Below are positions 21,600-29,865 of a stretch of DNA of 64,000 bases, piece after piece. The position numbers and the translations under genes are program-made. The notes beneath the pieces are model-generated. The model worked only from the letters and a program-made list of their open reading frames with translations, did no database searches and was not told the origin of the DNA. The DNA is from Blattabacterium cuenoti (lineage in GTDB: Bacteria > Bacteroidota > Bacteroidia > Flavobacteriales > Blattabacteriaceae), in NCBI RefSeq assembly GCF_014251755.1, contig NZ_CP059200.1:446746-510745 (forward strand), in the 5' to 3' direction. Numbering within the stretch: position 1 is the first letter of the stretch; each line of letters starts with the position of its first letter.

Positions 21600-22294
21600 T
21601 TATTCACAAAACTTTTTAAATCTAATGGTACACCATAACTCATGGTACTAGATAAATAAATACTCTTGATATAAGATCCTTTAGATGAAGAAGGTTTATT
21701 TCGAATAATTATTTTCATAAATTCTCCGATATTTTCTAATAAATATTGATTTGAAAATGAAACTTTTCCTATCGCAGCATGAACAATTCCATAACGATCT
21801 GCTTTAAAAGTGATTCTTCCAGATTTAATTTCTTTTATAGTTTCTTCTGGATTTACGGAAACAGTTCCCATTTTAGGATTAGGCATTAATCCTTTAGGAC
21901 CCAATATTTTACCTATATCACCCAATTGATTCATAACAGAAGGAGTAGCTACTATAATATCAAACTCTGTCCAACCAGATTGAATTTTTTCAATATAATT
22001 TAATCCCACATAATTAGCACCTGCTTTTTTAGATTCTGTTTCTTTATCTTTAGAAACTAAAGCTAAAATACAAATATTTTTACCCGTACCATGTGGTAAC
22101 AAAACGGATCCTCTTACCATTTGATTAGGAATACGAACATCTATACCAAGATGGACTGAAATATCCATAGATGCATCAAATTTTACAAAATTAATTTCTT
22201 TCACAAGAACTATTGCTTCTTCTAAAAAATACTTTTTTTTAGTAGAAATTTTTTCTAAAATTTTCTTTTTATTTTTAGTTAATTTTTTTGACAT
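21596..22294 (-). CDS. rplA: 50S ribosomal protein L1
   Basis: Primary 23S rRNA-binding protein of the L1 stalk. The ATG at 22294 (MSKKLTKNKKKILEK) is preferred to the in-frame TTG at 22309. Diagnostic blocks: DASMDISVHLGID, VRGSVLLPHGTGK, GDIGKILGPKGLMPNPKMGTV and the closing KSIYLSSTMSYGVPLD. L1 often represses its own operon by binding mRNA; no site was identified here. Confidence 0.96.
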   Translation of the reverse strand: MSKKLTKNKKKILEKISTKKKYFLEEAIVLVKEINFVKFDASMDISVHLGIDVRIPNQMVRGSVLLPHGTGKNICILALVSKDKETESKKAGANYVGLNYIEKIQSGWTEFDIIVATPSVMNQLGDIGKILGPKGLMPNPKMGTVSVNPEETIKEIKSGRITFKADRYGIVHAAIGKVSFSNQYLLENIGEFMKIIIRNKPSSSKGSYIKSIYLSSTMSYGVPLDLKSFVNK

Positions 22295-22321
22295 ATTGTG
22301 GTGAAACAAATGAAATTTTTA

Positions 22322-22759
22322 TTATTTATCAATTTCTATTCCCATAGATCTAGCAGTACCGGAAATCATAGATATAGCAGATTCAATCGAAAAACAATTT
22401 AAATCTTCCATTTTATTCTTTGCAATGGTTTTCATTTCATTAAAACTTATTTTTCCTATTTTAGAACGATTAGATTCTTTAGACCCTTTATCTTTTTTTA
22501 CTACATTTAACAACTGAATAGAAACCGGAGTTTTCTTGATCAAAAAAGAAAATGATTTATCTTCATATACAGTTATTACGACTGGACATATTTCTCCTAT
22601 TTTATTTTGAGTAACAAAATTATATTGTTTACAAAATTCCATAATATTAACTCCAGCACTTCCCAAAATAGGACCAATGGGAGGAGCTGGACTTGCTTTT
22701 CCTCCATATATTTTCTGTATTTTAATTTTTTTTACTGATTTTTTTCTGATTTCAACCAT
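22322..22759 (-). CDS. rplK: 50S ribosomal protein L11
   Basis: Binds the GTPase-associated centre of 23S rRNA. 145 residues with the KIYGGKASPAPPIGPILGSAGVNIMEFCKQYN N-domain, including the proline-rich PAPPIGP, and the C-terminal domain ending in ISMISGTARSMGIEI. It stands between nusG and rplA with 3- and 27-bp gaps. Confidence 0.96.
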   Translation of the reverse strand: MVEIRKKSVKKIKIQKIYGGKASPAPPIGPILGSAGVNIMEFCKQYNFVTQNKIGEICPVVITVYEDKSFSFLIKKTPVSIQLLNVVKKDKGSKESNRSKIGKISFNEMKTIAKNKMEDLNCFSIESAISMISGTARSMGIEIDK

Positions 22760-22762
22760 GAT

Positions 22763-23317
22763 TTAAATCTTTTCTATCTGTGTAAAGTTCAATTCTAACG
22801 GAGTTTTTCTTCCAAAAATTAAAACGGCTAATTCTAATTTTCTTTTTTCTTCATTGATTTTTTCAATTGTTCCATTAAATCCTGTAAAAGGTCCATCTAT
22901 AACTTTGATTGTTTCTCCTACTACAAAAGGAATATTAATACTTTCATAATTTTCAGAGAGTTGATCTATTTTTCCTAACATCTTATTTACTTCTTCTTTT
23001 CTCATAGGAATAGGAATAGCGGAAGCTCCTTTTCCTTCACTTAAAAAATTGATAACACCCGGAACATGTTTTATCGCATGAACAGCTTCTCCTTCTAAAT
23101 TTGCTTCTATCATGACATATCCAGGATAATGAACTTTGTCTCTATGAATTTTTTTTCCTTTTCTCATTTGTATAACTTTTTCAACAGGAACTAATACTTT
23201 TCCTATATATTCTTGAAACCCATTATCTCTAACTTCATTTTCAATATATGATTTTACCTTGTTCTCTTGTCCACTCATGGTTTTTATTACATACCATTTT
23301 CTTTCCAAATCACTCAT
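22763..23317 (-). CDS. nusG: Transcription elongation/antitermination factor NusG
   Basis: Couples RNA polymerase to the ribosome and to Rho. 184 residues: NGN domain with KWYVIKTMSGQENKVKSYIE at the start and VHYPGYVMIEANL, then a C-terminal KOW domain (about 128-160) with VVGETIKVIDGPFTGFNGTIEKI. It follows secE by 12 bp. Confidence 0.96.
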   Translation of the reverse strand: MSDLERKWYVIKTMSGQENKVKSYIENEVRDNGFQEYIGKVLVPVEKVIQMRKGKKIHRDKVHYPGYVMIEANLEGEAVHAIKHVPGVINFLSEGKGASAIPIPMRKEEVNKMLGKIDQLSENYESINIPFVVGETIKVIDGPFTGFNGTIEKINEEKRKLELAVLIFGRKTPLELNFTQIEKI

Positions 23318-23329
23318 TAATATATAATT

Positions 23330-23515
23330 TTATAAAGAAAATAATCTTTTAATTAAACAAATAAAAAAACCATCTATTCCATATAAAAATATGGATAGAA
23401 ATATGGAAAAAAAAAACACAATCATCGTTTGATATTGTAAATCATTCCATTTAGGCCATGTAATACAATGAAAAAATTCGTGATAAATTTCTAAAAAAAA
23501 ATGATTTTTTTTCAT
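23330..23515 (-). CDS. secE: Preprotein translocase subunit SecE
   Basis: Small essential subunit of the SecYEG channel. 61 residues with one clear membrane segment (about 30-55) after the conserved ITWPKWNDL motif, which matches the amphipathic SecE signature (VTWPTRxE in others). Position between tRNA-Trp and nusG is standard for Bacteroidota. Confidence 0.93.
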   Translation of the reverse strand: MKKNHFFLEIYHEFFHCITWPKWNDLQYQTMIVFFFSIFLSIFLYGIDGFFICLIKRLFSL

Positions 23516-23533
23516 GTATATACGAAATTAATG

Positions 23534-23606
23534 CACGGATGGTAAGAATCGAACTTACGACCTTCGGTTTTGGAGACCGATGCTCTCCCAACTAAGCTAC
23601 ATCCGT
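23534..23606 (-). tRNA. tRNA-Trp (anticodon CCA)
   Basis: Acceptor ACGGATG/CATCCGT with discriminator G, anticodon stem CGGTC... with loop CTCCAAA, T-loop GTTCGATTC. CCA is not encoded. It sits between tuf and secE. Confidence 0.96.
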
Positions 23607-23620
23607 TTTTGAATTTTTAT

Positions 23621-24808
23621 TCAATCCATTATATGTATTACTTGTCCCGCCCCTACTGTTTTTCCTCCTTCACGAATAGCAAAACGTAAATTTTCACTTA
23701 ATGCTATAGGTTGATGTAATTCAACCTCCATAGAAACATTATCTCCAGGCATAACCATTTCTGTTCCATCCGGAAGATGAATTTCCCCTGTAACATCCGT
23801 CGTTCTTAAATAAAACTGAGGACGATATTTATTATGAAAAGGAGTGTGTCTTCCCCCTTCTTCTTTTGTAAGAATATACACTTCCGCCTTAAATTTTTTA
23901 TGAGGTTGTACAGATCCTGGTTTCCCAACTACCATTCCTCTTTTAATATCTTTTTTTTCTATTCCACGTAACAATAACCCTACATTATCTCCTGCTTGAC
24001 CTTTATCCAATATTTTTCTAAACATCTCAACTCCTGTTACGGTAGATGATAATTTATTTTCTCCCATTCCAATGATATCTACTAAATCTCCTGTATTAAT
24101 AATTCCACTTTCAATACGACCTGTGGCTACTGTCCCTCTTCCTGTTATAGTAAAAACATCTTCTATAGGCATCAAAAATGGTTTTTCCATTTCACGAATT
24201 GGTTCAGGAATATAATCATCCAATACTTTCATCAAATCTTTTATTCTTTCTATCCATATTTTTTCTCCATTTAAAGCGCCTAAAGCGGATCCTTGTATAA
24301 TAGGAATATTTTCTCCATCATATTCATACTTAGAAAGTAACTCTCTAATTTCCATTTCTACTAACTCTAATAATTCTGGATCATCTACTTGATCTACTTT
24401 ATTCATAAATACCACAATTTTGGGAACTCCTACTTGACGAGATAATAGTATATGTTCTCTAGTTTGAGGCATGGGTCCATCTGTAGCAGCTACAACTAAA
24501 ATTGCCCCATCCATTTGAGCCGCTCCTGTTATCATATTTTTTACATAATCTGCATGTCCAGGACAATCAACATGAGCGTAATGTCTATTTTTTGTTTCAT
24601 ATTCTACATGAGATGTATTAATAGTAATTCCTCTTTCCTTTTCTTCAGGAGCATTATCTATTGCATCAAAACTTTTTTCTTCTGCCAATCCAAATTCTGA
24701 TAAAACTTTTGTAATTGCAGCAGTTAGAGTCGTTTTTCCATGGTCTACATGACCTGTGGTTCCTATATTTACATGTGGTTTGTCTCTTTTAAATTTTTCT
24801 TTTGCCAT
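23621..24808 (-). CDS. tuf: Elongation factor Tu
   Basis: GTPase that brings aminoacyl-tRNA to the ribosome. 395 residues starting [17 protein letters not shown] at the ATG 24808; the frame is open further up only because it runs through the tRNA-Thr gene. G1 GHVDHGKT, G3 DCPGHADY, G4 NKVD and domain 2/3 motifs ([32 protein letters not shown]) are intact. It is the only tuf copy in this window. Confidence 0.98.
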   Translation of the reverse strand: MAKEKFKRDKPHVNIGTTGHVDHGKTTLTAAITKVLSEFGLAEEKSFDAIDNAPEEKERGITINTSHVEYETKNRHYAHVDCPGHADYVKNMITGAAQMDGAILVVAATDGPMPQTREHILLSRQVGVPKIVVFMNKVDQVDDPELLELVEMEIRELLSKYEYDGENIPIIQGSALGALNGEKIWIERIKDLMKVLDDYIPEPIREMEKPFLMPIEDVFTITGRGTVATGRIESGIINTGDLVDIIGMGENKLSSTVTGVEMFRKILDKGQAGDNVGLLLRGIEKKDIKRGMVVGKPGSVQPHKKFKAEVYILTKEEGGRHTPFHNKYRPQFYLRTTDVTGEIHLPDGTEMVMPGDNVSMEVELHQPIALSENLRFAIREGGKTVGAGQVIHIMD

Positions 24809-24843
24809 GATAAAATTATTAAAAAATACTGATTCAAAAAAAA

Positions 24844-24915
<72 letters not shown>

Positions 24916-24949
24916 CATATCATATTATTCTATTCTCATTTCTTAATAG

Positions 24950-25022
24950 AGCGGAAGACGGGATTCGAACCCGCGACATTCAACTTGGAAGGCTGATGCT
25001 CTACCAACTGAGCTACTTCCGC
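24950..25022 (-). tRNA. tRNA-Gly (anticodon UCC)
   Basis: Acceptor GCGGAAG/CTTCCGC, anticodon loop CTTCCAA, T-loop GTTCGAATC. CCA not encoded. Confidence 0.95.
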
Positions 25023-25046
25023 TATTATTATGATACTATTATTATA

Positions 25047-25130
25047 TGGGGAGAGCAGGATTCGAACCTGCGAAGGCATAGCCAACAGATTTACAGTCTG
25101 TCCTCGTTAACCAGACTTGAGTACCTCCCC
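25047..25130 (-). tRNA. tRNA-Tyr (anticodon GUA)
   Basis: Class II tRNA with a long variable arm. Acceptor GGGGAGG/TCTCCCC, anticodon stem CAGAC... with loop containing GTA, T-loop GTTCGAATC. CCA not encoded. Confidence 0.95.
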
Positions 25131-25138
25131 TAAAAAAA

Positions 25139-25212
25139 AGCCGATGGAGGGATTCGAACCCACGACCCCGAGATTACAAATCACGTGCTCTGACCAACTG
25201 AGCTACACCGGC
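25139..25212 (-). tRNA. tRNA-Thr (anticodon UGU)
   Basis: Acceptor GCCGGTG/CATCGGC, anticodon loop TTTGTAA, T-loop GTTCGAATC. The anticodon stem CGTGA/TCTCG has a T-T mismatch at its third pair. First gene of the tRNA-tuf run. Confidence 0.93.
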
Positions 25213-25299
25213 AATTTCAATTATTTTATTCGTAATAATGAAAATCAGTTCAATACAAATCTATAGAGATTTTTATAATTCTCAAAAAAATAATAAATG

Positions 25300-25956
25300 T
25301 TATAAAATTTTTACATTTTTAATTTTACGATGAAATACGAATAATGAAAATACACCAATGAATATTACTACATCAGATAAATTAAAAACGGGTTTAAAAA
25401 ATTGAAAATGAAAACCTCCAAAAAATGGAATCCAATGAGGAAAATAAGTATTCATTATAGGAAAATAAAACATATCTACAACACACCCTTCCATAAAAGA
25501 AGCATATCCTATGAAATGATTTTTTTGAAAAAAATCGAAATTTATTTTCGATATTCCAAAATAAGGAATCCATTTTTTGGATTCTATACTATAAATTGTT
25601 CCTGTATTAAATAACAATCCATATAGAGCACTATCCAAAAAATTACCCATAGCTCCCGAAAAAATTAAACTGATAGGAATAGTCAAATATTTAGAAGCTC
25701 CTTTTTTTATATTTATGCAAAAAAAAATAAAAATGAAACAAACCAAAATAAACCGGAAAATACTTAGCAGGATTTTTCCATGATATCCAAATCCAAAATT
25801 AACACCATAAGCCATTCCTGGATTTTCTACAAAACAAATTCGAAAAAAATGAAATATGGAAAAACCACCTCCTAATTCAAAATGGGTTTTAATATAAATT
25901 TTTAAAATTTGATCTATTGATACAAGAAAAAAAATGATCAGAAAAAATTTTTTCAA
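25300..25956 (-). CDS. lspA: Lipoprotein signal peptidase (signal peptidase II)
   Basis: Inner-membrane aspartyl protease that cuts the signal peptide of prolipoproteins at the lipobox Cys. 218 residues, longer than the usual 160-170, with four membrane segments. Signatures: NPGMAYG (46-51), GAMGNFLDSALYG (101-113), VVD with catalytic Asp161 and FNLSD with catalytic Asp195. About 40 extra residues sit between GNFLD and VVD, in the periplasmic loop region. It closes the operon ileS, dksA-like, lspA. A substrate may be the lipoprotein at 34324. Confidence 0.93.
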   Translation of the reverse strand: MKKFFLIIFFLVSIDQILKIYIKTHFELGGGFSIFHFFRICFVENPGMAYGVNFGFGYHGKILLSIFRFILVCFIFIFFCINIKKGASKYLTIPISLIFSGAMGNFLDSALYGLLFNTGTIYSIESKKWIPYFGISKINFDFFQKNHFIGYASFMEGCVVDMFYFPIMNTYFPHWIPFFGGFHFQFFKPVFNLSDVVIFIGVFSLFVFHRKIKNVKIL

Positions 25957-25962
25957 AAAAAT

Positions 25963-26358
25963 TTATTTTTTGATTTTTTCTATCAATTTTTTTCCTTCAA
26001 TACTCAAAGTCGTGTGAGGTACTGCCATAAGACGTTCTTTCGGAATTAATTTTTTAGTTATACGACAAATTCCATAATCTTTATTTTCTACCCTAATTAA
26101 AGCAGAATTTAAACTTTTTATAAATTTCTGTAATTGTTCTACAATTTGAGCATTTTGTTCTTTACTCAAAGTTTCTGATCCTTCCTCAAAAGCTTTAAAA
26201 GTAGGATAAGTGTCATCTGTTCCATTATTTTGATCATTATAAAAATAATCCTTAAAAATAGATAAATCTTTTTTTGTTTTTTTCAATTTTTCAAGTATAA
26301 GTCTACGAAACTCTTTTCTCTCTTCCATAGAATATCTCTTTTTTACTTCTCCTTTCAT
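25963..26358 (-). CDS. DksA/TraR-family protein without the zinc cluster
   Basis: 131 residues. The N-terminal two thirds are charged coiled-coil, as in DksA; the C-terminal part has the DksA/TraR block YGICRITKKLIPKERLMAVPHTTLSI. Canonical DksA has four zinc Cys; here only the first (Cys in YGIC) remains. The Bacteroidota relatives I recall also lack the set, so this is a family trait rather than decay. A role in modulating RNA polymerase is inferred from homology only. Its ATG overlaps the ileS stop (ATGA), which suggests coupled translation. Confidence 0.82.
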   Translation of the reverse strand: MKGEVKKRYSMEERKEFRRLILEKLKKTKKDLSIFKDYFYNDQNNGTDDTYPTFKAFEEGSETLSKEQNAQIVEQLQKFIKSLNSALIRVENKDYGICRITKKLIPKERLMAVPHTTLSIEGKKLIEKIKK

Positions 26359-29300
26359 GTTTTTATATTTTCTACTTTTTGAATCTGCATATATAATATG
26401 AATTTTTCTTCAAAATAGATTTTTTCTACCTTTTCTTCATCTCCCGTTATATTTTCTTGTAATAAAACATCTAAAGAAAGAGTTTCTTTACAAATAAGAT
26501 CTTTTTTTTTCTGTAAAATAATTTGTACTTTATTTTTGAAATCGTAATTTCCTTTGAAACTTACATATACAAGTATTCTTTCGGTTACATCATATTTACG
26601 ATTTTTTCTGAATTTTTGTATATGTCTAATTAATTCTCTGATAAACCCTTCTTCCCAAAGAAGATCTGTGATTCGTAAATCTAATGCAATCGTGAATTTT
26701 GTATCAAACAAAACAGACCATCCTTTAATATATTCAGTACTAATTTTAACATCTTCTAAAGAAAGAAGAACTTTTTCTTCTTCCATAAAAAAAACACATG
26801 TTTTGTTTTTTTCTATTTCTTTAATTTTTTCTTGACTAAATTTTTTTATAGAATCAGAAATGCTCTGAATTTTATTTCCAAATTTAGGTCCTAAAGATTT
26901 ATAATTAGGTTTGATATGTTTAATAAATTCAAGGTTTTTATAAGAGGAAGGAAATTCTATTTCCTTAACATTAGCTTCTTGAAATAGAATTTCAGATGAT
27001 TGTTCCAATTGAAAACGCATATTTTTATTAGAAACAAGAATAAGTAATTTTTGCAAAGGTTGACGAATTTTAATTCTATTTTTCTTTCTTATAGAAAAAA
27101 CCATTGTAATGATTTTCTGAATCCAAAGCATCCTATTTTCTAATGTTTTATTAATGAAATTAGAATCATAACTAGGAAAACTTGTCAAATGAATACTTTT
27201 GGTTTCTTCTTTTTCAGTAACAGAATTTAAATCCACATATAATTTTTCAGAAAAAAATGGAGTAATAGGAGAAATTAACTTGGCTACAACAATTAAACAT
27301 TTATAAAGAATTTGATATGCAGATATTTTGTTTTTTGTATATTTTTCTTTCCAAAATCTTCTTCTACATAATCTGATATACCAATTGCTTAATTTATCTA
27401 TAACAAAAGAAGAAATCAAACGCGCCGCTTTAGTTGGATTATAATTAGAATAATAATCATCTGTTTTTTGAACAAGAGAATTTAATTCAGAAAGAATCCA
27501 AAAGTCTAATCCTGTATAATAATCAAAATTTTCTTTTTCTTTATAAGAAAATCCATCAATATTCGCATATAAAACAAAAAAAGAATAAATATTATATAAT
27601 GTTCCAAAAAATTTTTTCATCACAGTATAAACCTCATTGATATTAAATTTTAAATTGTCCCAAGGTTCAGAATTGAATATAATATACCAACGAATAGCAT
27701 CAGGTCCATAATTATTGATTAAATCAAAAGGATTAATAGTATTTCCTTTACTTTTCGACATTTTACGACCATTTTGATCCAAAACCAATCCTGTTGATAC
27801 AACGTTTTTATATGCTATTGAATTAAATAACAAACTACTAATAGTATGCAAAGTAAAAAACCATCCTCTTGTTTGATCTATTCCTTCCGAAATAAAATCA
27901 GCGGGAAATAATAAATTTTGATCTATATATTCTTTATTTTCAAATGGATAATGAAATTGAGCATATGGCATTGCTCCAGAATCAAACCATACATCAATTA
28001 AATCAGATTCTCTTTTCATAGGATATCCTTTCGAAGAAACCAATATGATTTTATCCAAAATATGTTTATGCAAATCTATTTTATTATAATTATTATCACT
28101 CATATCATCTAATATAAAATCTTTAAATACATTTTTGGACATAAAACCATATCTTATAGATTTTTGAATTTCCAAAAACAATTCTTTCATTGATCCTACC
28201 ACAATTTCCTCATCTCCTGTTTTCGTTCTCCAAATAGGAAGAGGACTCCCCCAATATCTAGAACGTGAAAAATTCCAATCTTTTGTATTTTTTAACCAAG
28301 AATCAAAACGTTTCTTACCTGTAAAATCAGGATACCATTGAATTTTTTGATTCAAACGAATCATTGTTTCCTTCATCTCTGTAGTTTTTATAAACCATGA
28401 ATTTAATAGATAATAAAGTATTGGTTTTTCTGTTCTCCAACAATGTGGATAAAAATGAATATGCTTTTCCGTTCTAAATATTTTTTGTTCTTTTTCTAAA
28501 AAAAGAATGATCTCTTGATCTACTGAAAAAAATTTTTCTTGATTAGTATTAAATTCATCTTTCACATATTTTCCAGAAAATCCGTGAGGAAAATTCTCTA
28601 AAAATTTTCCTTGAAAATCAACTAAAGGAACAGGTCTATTTTCTTTATTTAAAACTAACATTGGAGGAATATTATATTTCTTAGCTATTATAAAATCATC
28701 CATTCCAAATGTAGGAGAAATATGAACAATTCCTGTTCCTTCATTCACATTAACAAATTCTCCTTCTATAATTTGAAATGCATTTTTTTCGTTATAATAA
28801 GGTTTAAACCAAGGTAATAATTGTTCATATTTACTGAATATTAATTCTTTTCCTTTAAATTTTTCTATTATTACATAAGGAATTTTATGATTTTTTTTAT
28901 CATAAATATCAAACTCAATAGAACTTGAAACAGGATAAAACTGATGGGATAATAATACTTTATGAATTGATTTTTCAGAAAAAACAATATTTTCCTTTAA
29001 AAAAGTATGCGGATTATAAGTTTTAACTAAAATATAATCTATATTTTTACCAAAAGCTAATGCAGTATTTGAAGGAATAGTCCAAGGAGCAGTTGTCCAT
29101 GATATAAAATATACATCACCTAAAATATTTTTAAATTTTTCAGGTAAAGTACTTTTAATGGCTTTAAATTTTAAAAATGGAGATAATTGTTTTACTTCTT
29201 TATAAGTACCCGGCATATTCAATTCATGATAACTTAATCCTGTTCCTGCAGCAGGAGAATAAGGTTGAATTGTAAAACCTTTATAAATTAAATTCTGATC

Positions 29301-29813
29301 ATATAATTTTTTGATTAACCACCAAACACTTTCTATATACTTTGCATTATAGGTAATAAATGAATTATCTAAATCTATGAAATATCCTATTTTTTCTGTA
29401 AATAATTTCCATTTTTTCAATGATTTATTGACAAAATTTTTACAAAAATGATTATATTTTTCTATACTAATTTTTTTTCCTATATCATTTTTAGTAATTC
29501 CCATTTCTTTTTCAACATTTAATTCTACTGGAAGTCCATGAGCATCCCAACCAGCCTTTATAAATACTTTTTTTCCTTTAAGAGCATGATATCTACAAAA
29601 AATATCCTTTATAGTTCTAGTTAAAATATGATGAATACCAGGATTTCCATTTAAAGATGGAGGACCTTCGTATAAAATATATGAAATTTCTTTTTTCTCC
29701 TTAGAAAAAGAAGATCTATTTTGAAAAATCTTATGTGTTTTCCAATATTGAGATATTTCCATAGTTATCTGATTAAGATTCAATTTTTTATATTCTCTAA
29801 ATATTCTTGACAT
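26355..29813 (-). CDS. ileS: Isoleucyl-tRNA synthetase (long, type 2-like)
   Basis: Class I synthetase, 1152 residues, far longer than the about 930 of the common bacterial type. The catalytic site begins GPPSLNGNPGIHHILTR, so the HIGH motif is changed to GIHH; KMSKS is intact in DQNGRKMSKSKGN. AGWDAHGLPVEL and the editing-domain stretch (SWTTAPWTIPSNTALAF) are present. There is no C-terminal zinc finger, and the C-terminal 300 residues form the helical anticodon-binding region. These traits match the eukaryote-like type 2 IleRS common in Bacteroidota. First gene of the ileS-dksA-lspA operon. Confidence 0.96.
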   Translation of the reverse strand: MSRIFREYKKLNLNQITMEISQYWKTHKIFQNRSSFSKEKKEISYILYEGPPSLNGNPGIHHILTRTIKDIFCRYHALKGKKVFIKAGWDAHGLPVELNVEKEMGITKNDIGKKISIEKYNHFCKNFVNKSLKKWKLFTEKIGYFIDLDNSFITYNAKYIESVWWLIKKLYDQNLIYKGFTIQPYSPAAGTGLSYHELNMPGTYKEVKQLSPFLKFKAIKSTLPEKFKNILGDVYFISWTTAPWTIPSNTALAFGKNIDYILVKTYNPHTFLKENIVFSEKSIHKVLLSHQFYPVSSSIEFDIYDKKNHKIPYVIIEKFKGKELIFSKYEQLLPWFKPYYNEKNAFQIIEGEFVNVNEGTGIVHISPTFGMDDFIIAKKYNIPPMLVLNKENRPVPLVDFQGKFLENFPHGFSGKYVKDEFNTNQEKFFSVDQEIILFLEKEQKIFRTEKHIHFYPHCWRTEKPILYYLLNSWFIKTTEMKETMIRLNQKIQWYPDFTGKKRFDSWLKNTKDWNFSRSRYWGSPLPIWRTKTGDEEIVVGSMKELFLEIQKSIRYGFMSKNVFKDFILDDMSDNNYNKIDLHKHILDKIILVSSKGYPMKRESDLIDVWFDSGAMPYAQFHYPFENKEYIDQNLLFPADFISEGIDQTRGWFFTLHTISSLLFNSIAYKNVVSTGLVLDQNGRKMSKSKGNTINPFDLINNYGPDAIRWYIIFNSEPWDNLKFNINEVYTVMKKFFGTLYNIYSFFVLYANIDGFSYKEKENFDYYTGLDFWILSELNSLVQKTDDYYSNYNPTKAARLISSFVIDKLSNWYIRLCRRRFWKEKYTKNKISAYQILYKCLIVVAKLISPITPFFSEKLYVDLNSVTEKEETKSIHLTSFPSYDSNFINKTLENRMLWIQKIITMVFSIRKKNRIKIRQPLQKLLILVSNKNMRFQLEQSSEILFQEANVKEIEFPSSYKNLEFIKHIKPNYKSLGPKFGNKIQSISDSIKKFSQEKIKEIEKNKTCVFFMEEEKVLLSLEDVKISTEYIKGWSVLFDTKFTIALDLRITDLLWEEGFIRELIRHIQKFRKNRKYDVTERILVYVSFKGNYDFKNKVQIILQKKKDLICKETLSLDVLLQENITGDEEKVEKIYFEEKFILYMQIQKVENIKT

Positions 29814-29865
29814 AATAAGGCTATAATAAATTAATAATCTTCTATTTTAATAATTATATTTTGAT

